Origin: Rhynchopus sp. YZ270_cl-10
Taxonomy: Eukaryota > Euglenozoa > Diplonemea > Diplonemida > Diplonemidae
NCBI GenBank assembly: GCA_964035575.1
Contig: OZ037925.1
Coordinates: 496,001-560,000 of the forward strand
DNA: 64,000 nucleotides
Direction of reading: 5' to 3'
Below the pieces are notes generated by a model, which did no database searches, was not told the DNA's origin, and worked only from the letters and a program-made list of their open reading frames with translations. Below are positions 36,645-46,781 of the stretch, one piece after another. Numbering within the stretch: the first letter of the stretch is position 1; every line of letters starts with the position of its first letter. Both the position numbers and the translations under genes were made by a program.

Positions 36645-38276
36645 TCATTCGGTGTTCTCTGTGTCCATGTCTGCCCCTGCAGCAATCAGCAACTGCGCAA
36701 TCTCTGTGTGATTTTGGTCCACTGCGCAGTCCCACGCAGTGTTGTCGTCGTCAGCTCGGTGATTCACATCCACCTGTGGCAAGCCCACAAGATAGCGCAC
36801 AATCTCGGTGTGTCCAAAATACGCCGCAAGGCTAAGACACGTATCTCCATTATTGTCTGTGGCACGCACTCCCGCACCTGCTTCAACCAACATCTTCACA
36901 ATGTCGAGTGCTCCTAATTCGCAAGCATAGTGCAGAGGCGTACTTCCGTCCTCATTCTCTGTGTCCACGTCTGTCCCTGCAGCAATCAGCACCTGCACAA
37001 CGTCTTGGTGATTTTTCTCCACCGCACACTGCAACGCAGTCTTGCCGTAAGCACCTCGGTCATTCAGTTCGACCTGTGGCAAGCCCACAAGATAGCGCAC
37101 AGTCCCGGTGTGTCCAAGAAACGCCGAAAGGATAAGACAAGTGCGCCCTTTGTTGTCTCTGGCAGACAAATCTGCACCTGCTTCAACCAACATCTTCACC
37201 ACCCCGGGTCCATAGCAAGCAGAGTGCAGAGGCAAACCATTGTTGTTCCTTGTGGCAATGTTCACCCCTGCAGCAATCAGCACCTGCACAATGTCTGTCT
37301 GTCTACTTATGACAGCACAGTGCAACGCACTGTTGTTCTCGACGTTCTGGTGATTCACGTCGACATCTGGCAAACCCACAAGATAGCGCACAGTCTCGGT
37401 GTGTCCAAAGTCCGCTGCACGGGTGAGACATGTGGATCCTCCTTCGTCTGTGACACACACTCGAGCACCTGCTCTGACCAATATCTTTGCAACGTCGAGT
37501 ACTCCTGACTCACAAGCCTCGTGCAGGGGTGAAGTTCGACCGAAGTCCGACCGAATGTTGACATCTGCCCCTGCATCAATCAGCACCTGCACAACGCCTT
37601 TGCAGTATTGCCCCATCCCATTCCGCAACGCAGCCCGCACGCAGTAGTGTAGGTCATTAACATCGACATCTGGCAAGCCCACAAGATAGCGCACAGTCTC
37701 GGTGTGTCCACGTTCCGCTGCAAGGGCAAGACACGTCCTGTGACACATATCTGTGACACGCACTCCTGCACCTGCTTCGACTAACATCTTAACAGCGTCA
37801 AGTTCTCCTGACTCACAAGCTTCGTGCAGAGGCGAAAGTCCATCCCCATCCTTTGCCTCGATGTCTGCCCCTGCATCAATGAGGACGCGACACACTGCAG
37901 GGTCTGACCACATCGCCGGACAGACACGTTCGCTGTGCTCGGGCTCTTGCGGGACAAAGGCCTCATTCTTGCAGACAGACTTCCAATGCTGCAAGAGGAC
38001 CTCCGTGCACGCAACGTGGTTTGCATGGACACACTCACTCAGCAAGATCCCAAAGCCCACCTGCGTTGTCTCAACATGCGGAAGAAGCAGTGCAAGGCAT
38101 TCATGGTGGTTCCCTCTGCATGCCTCGTGCGCAGCATCAGAGAGCTTCTCAAGGACCGCCCGCACGGCAGTCGTGTCGCCCTTCCTGGCAGCCTCCACCA
38201 CGCCATCGTCTGCTGAAAGCTTTCTTCTCTTTGGTGGGTTCACGTGCTGTGTGCTGCCTGCCTGTCGCTTCGGCAT
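36645..38276 (-). CDS. Ankyrin-repeat protein, array gene 10 (543 aa)
   Basis: Start at 38276. The shortened N-terminal domain is as in gene 9. Four modules follow: the first and second match gene 7 (VDVNDLHYCVRAALRNG; VCVTDEGGSTCLTRAAD), the third matches gene 9 (ATRNNNGLPLHSACYGPG, ELNDRGAYGKTALQCAVEK), and the fourth resembles the common 3' module. It ends ENTE, as gene 3 does, through a substitution in the same codon. This gene is the clearest mosaic of the array. Confidence 0.86.
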   Translation of the reverse strand: MPKRQAGSTQHVNPPKRRKLSADDGVVEAARKGDTTAVRAVLEKLSDAAHEACRGNHHECLALLLPHVETTQVGFGILLSECVHANHVACTEVLLQHWKSVCKNEAFVPQEPEHSERVCPAMWSDPAVCRVLIDAGADIEAKDGDGLSPLHEACESGELDAVKMLVEAGAGVRVTDMCHRTCLALAAERGHTETVRYLVGLPDVDVNDLHYCVRAALRNGMGQYCKGVVQVLIDAGADVNIRSDFGRTSPLHEACESGVLDVAKILVRAGARVCVTDEGGSTCLTRAADFGHTETVRYLVGLPDVDVNHQNVENNSALHCAVISRQTDIVQVLIAAGVNIATRNNNGLPLHSACYGPGVVKMLVEAGADLSARDNKGRTCLILSAFLGHTGTVRYLVGLPQVELNDRGAYGKTALQCAVEKNHQDVVQVLIAAGTDVDTENEDGSTPLHYACELGALDIVKMLVEAGAGVRATDNNGDTCLSLAAYFGHTEIVRYLVGLPQVDVNHRADDDNTAWDCAVDQNHTEIAQLLIAAGADMDTENTE

Positions 38277-38998
38277 TGTGTGTTTGTGTTTTGTTGCTGT
38301 GTCTTTTGTGTTGGTTTTGAGTATTTAGTTGCCAAGAACAGCACACAGAGCAGCATCTACCTCACGTACAGCACCTGAATAGCACACCACATGGGTTGTG
38401 CATCATGGTGTCAGAATGAGATGGCCAGGTGCTGCATGTGGAGGTACTAACTCGCATCTCCAACCATGTTGGCTGAAGCCTTTGTGTCTTGTCCTACGCA
38501 AGGTATAGACACACTTCATCCTCAACCCTGAAGAGCAGCTTCCAATAAACAGCCTTCCAGGGAGTCCCCACGCGAGTGTTGTTCACTTCTGGAAGTCGAC
38601 CTGCAACAGAAGGGTTTTGGAGGGTTACGGCCAAGAGGCCACCTTTGTTATGAAAACCGAAGGGGGTGCAGAAGAGAGTGGGATAGCAACACCAGGTTGC
38701 ACGCAAGGCATTTTCTTATTCTGTCCACTCCTGCAATGTTCCCACAAACAACCACCCCAGCTCCCCCACCCTGATGAGAATCTGAGGCAGTGAAGACCAC
38801 CTGAGCGTGCGTCTCCAAGAGAAGTGTCCTCTGCTCTGCCGCATGGCAGTGGCGGCTGCGGGAAATAGTAAACAACCTCTTCCCACTGGTCCGCTTCATA
38901 AAGCCTTGCATCCAGTGACTCGGTGGTGCCCTTCGCTCTCCGTCTTGTCCCTTGTCGCGCTCGTGAACACGACAAGACATATCATGTGGTTATGGGCC
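38277..38998. repeat. Leader delta plus part of leader gamma
   Basis: 38277-38432 is leader delta; 38690-38900 is the distal half of leader gamma (TAGCAACACCAGGTTGCACG), here not next to any start codon. An SR5 copy lies between. A joined leader of this kind shows that spacers were also recombined. Confidence 0.75.
38468..38543 (+). repeat. Short repeat family SR5, copy 3
   Basis: GGCTGAAGCCTT, AAGGTATAGACACACTTCATC and CAACCCTGAAGAGCAGCTT match the SR5 order. Confidence 0.75.
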
Positions 38999-39302
38999 TC
39001 TTCAACAGCCCCTACAAAACACCTCACATCCCTGATATGCTATGAAGAGAATCTGGCTGTCAGGAGTGGATAATAGGGGCACTTTCTTTGTCCGATCAAA
39101 AAGGCGTGCAGCAGTACAACCAAAGTACGTCGTCCAGATGAAGAAAGAAGAAGACTACTTTGTGTGATGCAAGCCTCTCGTCCTGTGTCACCTTTGAACT
39201 GAAACACCCCACCACCTCCATCTCAGCTGCGACACAGCTGGGGGGTCCAAGTCGCGAGGTAGGAGAGTTTGCTGCCTGAAGCTCCAAGAACAATGCTTCA
39301 GC
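38999..39302 (-). repeat. Cyclophilin exon/intron remnant and type II tail, copy 7
   Basis: Starts with a few codons of the cyclophilin exon (GAVEE) followed by the intron-derived block and then the tail (about 39240-39302) after gene 11. Confidence 0.72.
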
Positions 39303-40677
39303 TCAAGGAGAACGTCCGTCGGTGTTCTCTGTGTCCATGTCTGCCCCTGTAGCAATCAGCACCTGCGCAATGCCTGTGTGCTTTTCCTCCACCGCATACT
39401 GCAAAGCAGTCTTGCTGTCATCAGCTCGGTGATTCAGTTCGACCTGGCAAGCCCACAAGATAGCGCACAGTCTCGGTACGTCCACAGTACGCTGCAAGGG
39501 TTAGACACGTATCTCCTTCGTTATCTGTGTCACGCACTCCTGCACCGGCTTCAACCAACATCTTCACAATGTCGATTAGTCCATCATTGCAAACATAGTG
39601 CAGGGGTGAACGTCCCTCGTTATCCTTTGTGCCGATGTCTGCCCCTGCATCAATCAGCACCTGCGCAACGTCTGAATGGTTCATGTGCACCGCACAGTGC
39701 AACGCAGTCTTATCGTCACCAACTCGGTGATTCACTTCGACCTCTGGCAAGCCCACAAGATAGCGCACAGTCTCGGTGTGTCCAGACTCAGCCGCAAGAC
39801 TCAGACACGAGTGCACTATGTTGTCTGCTGCATACACAGCACCGAGTCTAGCGAAGATCTTCACAATGTCGAGTGTTCCTGATTCGCAAGCATCGTGCAG
39901 AGGCAGAAATCCGTAGTAGTTCTTCATCTCGATGTCTGCCCCTGCATCAATCAGCACCTGAACAACGTCTGCGTCTCTCCTTGCATGGTGCAACGCAGTC
40001 CAGTCTTCAGAGTCTTGGTGATTCACATCCACCTCTGGCAATCCCACAAGATAGCGCACAGTCTCGGTGTGTCCACAGTCAGCCGCAAACATCAGACACG
40101 TCCCTTCAGTGTTGTCTGTGACACGCACTCCTGCACCTGCTTCAACCAACATCTTCACAACATCAAGTGCTCCTGATTCGCAAGCATAGTGCAGAGGAGA
40201 ACACCCATTCTCATTTTTCGTATGTACGTCTGCCCCTGCATCAATGAGGACGCGACACACTGCAGGGTCTGACCACATCGCCGGACAGGAAATCTTTGCC
40301 TCGTCTGCGCGGAAGTTGGACGCATGCGGTACAAAGGCCACGTTGCTGCAGACGGACTTCCAATGCTGCAAGAGGACCTCCGTGCACGCAACGTGGTTTG
40401 CATGGACACACTCACTCAGCAAGATCCCAAAGCCCACCTGCGTTGTCTCAACATACGGAAGAAGCAGTGCGAGGCATTCATCGTGGTTCCCTCTGCATGT
40501 CTCGTGCACAGCATCGAAGACAACTGTTTCGCTATCTGGGTGAAGCTTCTCAAGGACCGCCCGCACGGAAGTCGTGTCGCCGTTCTTGGCAGCCTCCACC
40601 AAGACCTCGTCTGCTGAAAGCTGTCTTCTCTTTGGTGGGTTCTCACCCTGTGTGCTGTCTGCGTGTCGCTTAGGCAT
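39303..40677 (-). pseudogene. Ankyrin-repeat gene 11, frameshifted near the end
   Basis: Start at 40677 (MPKRHADSTQGENPPKRRQ). Shared N-terminal domain and three modules. In the third module, GACCTGTGGCAAG of the paralogues reads GACCTGGCAAG (near 39443): a 2-bp loss that shifts the frame, so the product ends GLPGRTESPS (418 aa) instead of continuing for another ~40 residues to TENTDGRSP. The lost segment is still intact in another frame, so this is recent, and the protein with 11 of its repeats may still be made. One module has an unusual line (FARLGAVYAADNIVHSCL). Confidence 0.85.
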
Positions 40678-40830
40678 TGTGTGTTTGTGTATTGTTGCTG
40701 TTTCTTTTTTGTGTTGGTTTTGAGTATTTAGTTGCCAAGAACAGCACAAAGCAGCATCTACCTCACGTACAGCACCTGAATAGCACACCACATGGGTTGT
40801 GCATCATGGTGTCAGAATGAGATGGCCGCA
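40678..40830 (-). repeat. Leader cassette delta, copy 4
   Basis: Upstream of gene 11, matching 32679-32860 closely; the right border of the ankyrin array. Confidence 0.8.
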
Positions 40831-42389
40831 CTTGTGACCTACTGTTCCCTCAGAACAGCAACCGACTGTCTGGCACACAACTACGCACGAGAAGCTGCAA
40901 GCAGTGTTCGGTGACACAGACGTTGCATGCGAGTTGGCGGTGGCCTTCCGCCATTGCTGTGGGTTTTTTCACAAGGATTCAGAATTCTGAAGACTCCAAT
41001 CCCACCCTCCGTTGTACACCGCACCCACCCCACAAAAACCTGCTGTTGGAGCGAAGAGGGTGGCAAAGAGGGGAGAAAAATTCCCTTTTTTTTTTAAAGT
41101 GTTGTTATTGTTGCGTTTGCGTTGCTAACGCTCTTTTTTTTCCCCCCGCGGGTCTCTTGTTCTTAGAACCCCAGGAGCCCTCCCCCTCTCCCCTCCCCCC
41201 ACCCCCAGCCCCATCCTTTAAGAAAGGAATCGGTTGTTAAAGAAAAATTATATTTTTTTTTAAAAAATCGTGTTGGTTGTTAGAACAGTGTTCGCTGTAT
41301 TTTTTTTATTTTTATTGTGTTAGGTTTTTGTTTGTTTTTTTGTGTGAATCTTTTTTGAAAGCTTGGTTTTGTATTAGCGCAGACACCCCAGAGGATGAGC
41401 TGCACTATATCTTTTTTTTTTTGGCATTGTTTTTGTTTTTTTTTGTTTTTTGTTTTGTTTTGTTTTTGCTGTGCTTGCTGTACCAACGTAGGCTCGGTAC
41501 TCAAATAGCATTCAAAAAAGAGCTAGGTTGACCGGAGGGACCAAAAATCATGTTCTAACCATTCATGTAGCCCCCCATTCCATGGCCAAAACACCGTATC
41601 TCCCCAACTGTTTTACCATTTAAGGAGCACCCGTAAGCGAAATGACTCCAGGCTGGGACGGAACCCGTAAAGTCAGGGACCCCCCCCATGCCAACTTTTT
41701 TTTAAATCTCCAATCTTGTTTCTAATTTGGGGCAGGGGAAAAAGAAGAAAAAAAAAATAGTGTAGTTTGCCGTCTGTTGTGCAAAAAAAAAACCCCCTCT
41801 CACCGCTCCCACCCCCCCCACCATACTTTGTTTTTTTTATTCATTTTTTTAAAAAAATTGCCAAAGAAAAGCCCTCATTTTCTATGGGATAGAAGGTAGA
41901 GAAAATAACGGTCTGAGCGTGAGAGGGTTTTGCTGTGCTGAAAACTTTCAAACAAAGGAAAGTTCAGATGACACTAAACCTCATTTCGCTCAGCATTCAC
42001 CTTTTTGTGTCGGAAGTGAAAGAAGAACGGGAGGGATAAAATTTAGCAATACTTTTCAACAGAGGGTGTGTCACAACCATTTGCAACGGCCCGATTGAAA
42101 ATAAATAAAAACAAACACACCTCCTTTTTTGACGCGGCAAATGTTAAAAATGGGGGAGATACCACCAGACCGATATTCTCCACCAATCTTTTAATACCGC
42201 AAAGAAATAAAGGAGAACTTTGAAAGATGAACCACGGCACATCGGGTAGACCCCACGAAACCCCCCTATATCTACACCACACCCAATATCCCATCTTCCC
42301 CTCCTCTGGCATGTGTAAAAGGATAAATTCCCTCCCCCTCCCCTTCCCCCCCACGGTAAAAGAGATGAACGGAGGGGAGAGCAGTGCGT
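40831..42389. other. Gene-free stretch between the ankyrin array and RPT6
   Basis: T- and C-rich low-complexity DNA. One SR1 motif. No coding frame of recognisable family. Confidence 0.55.
41357..41410 (+). repeat. Short repeat family SR1, copy
   Basis: GAAAGCTTGGTTTTGTATTA, then GCGCAGACACC, GAGGATGAGCTGCACTATA. Confidence 0.78.
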
Positions 42390-44962
42390 CTATTTCCACA
42401 GCTTCTTTGCGCTCATGTCCTCCTGTCCGCCTTTGTCCATTACTTTGACGGCCGCCATTTGGAAGTCTTCTTGGGTAACGTGAGAACGCCTCTCTCTCAA
42501 AGCAAACATACCTGTTGTGAAGGGTGTGTGTTGAAAAAAAAGCAGTGGGTTCGTTATCAGAGGAACACTGCCTTTAAAATAAAACTCTTCCTTTTTTAGA
42601 TAGATATTCAGTAAAAAGAAACGAAAACAAGGAAAAAAAGAGAGAAAGTTTTTTCGTTGATCGCTCGAATTAGTGTCCCTGAGTGAATGAATCTGGGGAG
42701 TAATTCGGCAAGCACTATCTAAAAACAGAGTTTTATTTTTATATGACGATTCTCGTATATTCAAAAAAAAAAGTTGGCTTGAAATACAACAGCCCCTCTC
42801 GTGAACAGTGTACCTTTGGTATGACCGGCTGTACCGGGGGAGTGGACACCCAACCATACATTTCGTGGAAAAATGTTGTGTATTACAAAGTAAAGTTGAT
42901 AGTGTAAAACGCCTCTGGGACGCAGGCACTGATAGGGGGGGGTAATTCTTGCGCAGAAGATGGTCCCAGGTGTGTTTGTGTTGGGCAGAGAATATGGCTT
43001 TAGGTTTGCGTTAACAAATCGTTTTACACGGGGGGAGGAAAAACACAGAGGTGGGCTGGACTTCGTGCAGGCGTTACCCACTCTAACTCCGTTATCAAAC
43101 ACATACACACACAGAAAAATTTGAGAGATGAATCTTGCGCACGCATATCAACATCAAGGGTGTCAAAAGGAAAGTCCATACCAGCTTCTGTCGTGCACCC
43201 CTTGATCTCTGCCCCACTGGCACCCATCAGCTTCTCAGCAATCACACGCAGGTTCACACCTCGCATCAGGTTCATTTTCCTTGAGTGGATTCTCAGGATA
43301 TCAAGACTGTGTTGGTGTTGTGATTTATATTTTTTACTTTTTTTTTATAAAAAAAACTTAGGCTTACCGAAAAACGCGCTTCAACGATTTTTCGACAAAT
43401 TTTAGTATAGTTTCCTTTACTTTATGAAATTCACAATTCATGATACTGAATAGCATTTTTTTGGGTATTTGATAAACGCGCATACCGTGCTTCTTCTGTT
43501 GGTGCGGGGAACTCAATCTTTCTGTCGATACGTCCTGGACGCAGCAGGGCAGAGTCGAGAATGTCCATTCTGTTCGTTGCCATGATCACCTTGATCGACG
43601 TCGTTGCCTCGAACCCATCGAGCTGGTTGAGAAGCTCAAGCATGGTCCTCTGCACCTCGGAGTCGCCACCCCCCGAGCCCCCACCCTCCATCCTCGCCGA
43701 CCCAATCGAGTCAATCTCGTCCATGAAGATGATTGAGGGCGCCTTCTCCCTGGCCATCACAAACAGCTCACGCACCATCCGACTTCCTTCTCCGATGTAC
43801 TTCTGAACCAACTCCGATCCACTCACACGAATGAACGTGCAATCAGTGTGATGCGCCACCGCACGCGCAAGAAGGGTCTTCCCTGTCCCTGGTGGGCCGT
43901 AAAGCAAGACACCCTTCGGCTGCGCAATACCAAGCGAGTCGAAAAGCTCAGGGTGCTTAATAGGAAGCTCAATCACCTCCTTGATCTCTTTAATCTGTCT
44001 GTCGAGCCCTCCAATGACATCGTATGTCGACCCGGGGACCTTCTCGACACGCATGAGGGAGACAAGGGGGTCCACCTTTGTGGGGAGCACCTTATGCAAA
44101 GCGTAGGTCTCGTTCTTGAGCGCAACACGAGTGTTAGGGGTCAGCGTTGACAGGTCCACATCCTTGTCGATGGCGACGACGTATTTACCCTCGGTCCCCA
44201 CCTTGACCAGCGCCTTCTGTTTGCTCATGACCTTGACAACCTCGCCTACAGCAGAGCCGGTCTCCAGGAGGTGGTGGTTCTCATCGCGCAGGTTGCGTAC
44301 ACGTCTGTTCAGCTCATTCCGGCGGGCCTGTTTGGGTTTTGTTTTGTGGTTCTTTTACTATAATCTGTTCAGCCTAGCTGCCAGAAAAAGTGAAGAAGGG
44401 GCTAATAGAAGAAAAGAAAAGTTTATAAGATGATCCTAAGCCTCTCGTGTTTAGTCACCTTCTAGAAAAGGGTTATGATGTGTCTCATGTGCACAAATCT
44501 TGCCCTATATCGTTATTGAGAACAAAATGTAGTTGATGCAGGCACCTCTGACTGACTGTACGATGCCAGCCATCCGAATGAAAGCACAATAACAAACGTT
44601 ATGGTATAAAAACGTTTTTGCCTTCTTCCGTTCACATCAAAATAATAGGTCAACAAAAACAAAAGAAACCCTTTTTTGCCACTATCGGTATCGTGCTGGA
44701 TGCACTGATGGGGTTTTTTTTTTTTTTTAAATAATTTGGCTGTTTTCTTCATCATAAATACAGTGGTTGGGAATGAGTGTCATTTTTTGAAAACTTGGTT
44801 TGAATCAGTGTAGTCACCCGAGGATGCACTCCACTATACGTTTGTTTTTTTGCTACACACCTCAAGACGGAGGAAGTTTTCCTGCTTCTTGCGCTCTGTG
44901 GCCCGAGCCTCCTCCTGCTTTGCGCCGTAGTACTGCGTCACCCCACGCTCTACTGCTGTCAT
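42390..44962 (-). CDS. RPT6: 26S proteasome regulatory ATPase RPT6/PSMC5, four exons
   Basis: Exons 44962-44861, 44327-43486, 43306-43182 and 42511-42390 join into 396 residues (human about 406). Donors are GTGTGT, GTATGC and GTATGG; acceptors AAACAG, ACACAG and AACAG; all joins keep frame. Residues 1-60 form the N-terminal coiled coil ([14 protein letters not shown]...[12 protein letters not shown]). The OB fold and AAA+ domain follow, with Walker A GPPGTGKT near 178, Walker B IIFMDEID near 235, sensor ATNRMD and arginine-finger region RPGRIDRK. The C-terminus is DMSAKKLWK, as in RPT6 rather than other RPTs. It unfolds ubiquitinated substrates in the base of the 19S particle. The introns (533, 179 and 670 bp) are large for the gene and carry SR1, SR2, SR3, SR4 and SR6 motifs. 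Confidence 0.96.
42773..42868 (+). repeat. Short repeat family SR4, copy (RPT6 intron 3)
   Basis: GTTGGCTTGAAATACAACAG, CCTCTCGTGAACAGTGTACC, GACCGGCTGTACC, GTGGACACCCAACCAT in the order common to the family. Confidence 0.85.
42907..42956 (+). repeat. Short repeat family SR6, copy (RPT6 intron 3)
   Basis: AACGCCTCTGGGACGCAGGCA followed by GGTAATTCTTGCGCAGAA, a block also seen at 46999 and, inverted, at 56557. Confidence 0.65.
44421..44463 (+). repeat. Short repeat family SR3 hairpin, copy (RPT6 intron 1)
   Basis: TTATAAGATGATCCTAAGCC...TTAGTCACCTT; the outer and inner stems are each slightly mismatched compared with the 59710 copy. Confidence 0.82.
44529..44589 (+). repeat. Short repeat family SR2, copy (RPT6 intron 1)
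   Basis: GTTGATGCAGGCACCTCTGA and GTACGATGCCAGCCATCCGA; near-identical to 2738-2806. Confidence 0.85.
44789..44840 (+). repeat. Short repeat family SR1, copy (RPT6 intron 1)
   Basis: GAAAACTTGGTTTGAATCAG, GTAGTCACCCGAGGATGCAC, CCACTATA; ends about 20 bp from the exon 1 splice donor. Confidence 0.85.
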
Positions 44963-45123
44963 TGTTGTTTCCTCTTTTCTTTTCCCCCCTTTTTTCTTCT
45001 TCTTCTTTTTTTTGCGCGCGTCCCCTGCCCCGCCTCTCCCTTTTTCTAAAAGGCGGTCGCTGGGTTTGCAAGGTATAAGCAAAACCGTTTAAGGTGTATG
45101 TGTCCTTTGTGTTGAAGAAAAGG

Positions 45124-45682
45124 TGGTGGGTAAGTGGGTAAGTGGGTAAGTGGGTAAGTGGGTAAGTGGGTAAGTGGGTAAGTGGGTAAGTGGGTAAGTG
45201 GGTAAGTGGGTAAGTGGGTAAGTGGGTAAGTGGGTAAGTGGGTAAGTGGGTAAGTGGGTAAGTGGGTAAGTGGGTAAGTGGGTAAGTGGGTAAGTGGGTA
45301 AGTGGGTAAGTGGGTAAGTGGGTAAGTGGGTAAGTGGGTAAGTGGGTAAGTGGGTAAGTGGGTAAGTGGGTAAGTGGGTAAGTGGGTAAGTGGGTAAGTG
45401 GGTAAGTGGGTAAGTGGGTAAGTGGGTAAGTGGGTAAGTGGGTAAGTGGGTAAGTGGGTAAGTGGGTAAGTGGGTAAGTGGGTAAGTGGGTAAGTGGGTA
45501 AGTGGGTAAGTGGGTAAGTGGGTAAGTGGGTAAGTGGGTAAGTGGGTAAGTGGGTAAGTGGGTAAGTGGGTAAGTGGGTAAGTGGGTAAGTGGGTAAGTG
45601 GGTAAGTGGGTAAGTGGGTAAGTGGGTAAGTGGGTAAGTGGGTAAGTGGGTAAGTGGGTAAGTGGGTAAGTGGGTAAGTGGT
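45124..45682 (+). repeat. (GGGTAAGT)n octamer array, about 70 copies
   Basis: Nearly pure 8-mer over 559 bp. Each unit contains a consensus splice-donor word (GGTAAGT) on the plus strand. The long minus-strand frames through it are an artefact of the stop-free unit. Confidence 0.97.
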
Positions 45683-45890
45683 TGGTAGTGCAAGACCACA
45701 GAGTTGTTTCATATACATTCTTTTCTGACGAAAAGAAGGTATAGACAGTTGGTAGTGCAAGACAATCGAGAGAGAAAAAAATAGGAGAGATCACTGTTTT
45801 CTTTAAGTTCTATCATTGCAAAAGAGTGGCATCTGATGTGTTGCGCTGAATTTGACAACCAGATGACAACAAAAGGATAAAAAAGGTGTT

Positions 45891-46016
45891 TTGAAATACA
45901 AAAGCCCTCTCGTGAACAGTGTACCTTTGGTATGACCGGGAGGGGGGGTGTACCGTGGGGGTGGACACCCAACCATGCAGTCCTCCTACTATCCATTGCG
46001 TGGTTTTACATCTGAG
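45891..46016 (+). repeat. Short repeat family SR4, long copy
   Basis: TTGAAATACAAAAGCCCTCT, GTGAACAGTGTACCTTTGG, GTGGACACCCAACCATGCAG, then CTATCCATTGCGTGGTTTTA; defines the full ~125-bp unit with 59284-59420. Confidence 0.85.
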
Positions 46017-46053
46017 AAGAAAAAAGGAAAAGAAATAGAGAGACGTTGAAAGT

Positions 46054-46099
46054 GTGCGAACACCTCACCGTTCATCGACGGACAACAGGCATTTAATAA
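46054..46099 (+). repeat. Short repeat family SR6, copy
   Basis: GCGAACACCTCACCGTTCAT, CGACGGACAACAGGCATTTA; matches 51683-51728. Confidence 0.75.
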
Positions 46100-46582
46100 T
46101 TCGAATTTAGGATTTAGGGGTGCACACAATCAACGTCGGTTCGTTTTCTTATGGATTTGGTACCAGATGGAAACGCTTTTTTTTTTGACCCGATTTTACC
46201 ACAAAAGCAACGCAAGGTACGCAACGTAGGATTGACAGAAAAGCAAGACAGCTCCACTAAACTGACCACATTAAAAGCGCGACAAAAAAAAAAGGGGGGA
46301 ATTGCTCCCTAGAGAAATACAAAACAGACAAAAGTTTATTCAACCGGAACTGATGCAACACCCCCACACAGAGACGATACGCCGCTCTCACCAACCCGCA
46401 AACCGTGTGTAAACACGGTCACTTTTTTTTTAAAAATATGGTGCCGTTAGAAAGAAAAAAAATTATTGTGCAGACTCTTGAGAAAAACTGAGTCATTGTT
46501 GGTCGATCTGACTGAACTTAACCAAAAAATAAAGGTTAAAAAAAATGCGCTTCTTTTTCGCCAAACTAAGGACGCAGGCAAA

Positions 46583-46710
46583 TTTGAAATACAAAAAAAA
46601 TCCTTCTCCTGATAAGAAACCTCAGTGCGAGACCAGAACACAGAAGGGGGTTGTGAACTCAAAACCATGCTGTTCCCGACAATCCATTTTGCGAGGTTAA
46701 CATCTGATAC
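46583..46710 (+). repeat. Short repeat family SR4, diverged copy
   Basis: TTTGAAATACAAAA at the start and ACAATCCATTTTGCGAGGTT at the end frame a diverged middle. Confidence 0.7.
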
Positions 46711-46781
46711 CTCCACCCATTTCCTCTGATCAGATCTGGGGAAGAAGTGAAAAAGCTTATGAGATGAACACCACCTCAAAC

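Larger units (their letters stand above)
45683..46781. other. Spacer between RPT6 upstream region and the polycystin gene
   Basis: No gene seen apart from SR4 and SR6 motifs; rich in A/T runs. Confidence 0.55.

Noticed and set aside
41277-41531. Hydrophobic plus-strand frame (membrane protein)
   Set aside because: Phe/Leu-rich only because of T-runs.
45124-45682. Interstitial telomere repeat
   Set aside because: GGGTAAGT differs from known telomere units such as TTAGGG or TTTAGGG, and nothing around it suggests a chromosome end.
44862-45794. 310-codon minus-strand frame (THLPTYPL repeats)
   Set aside because: Translation of the GGGTAAGT octamer array; no non-repeat domain apart from the RPT6 first exon in another frame.
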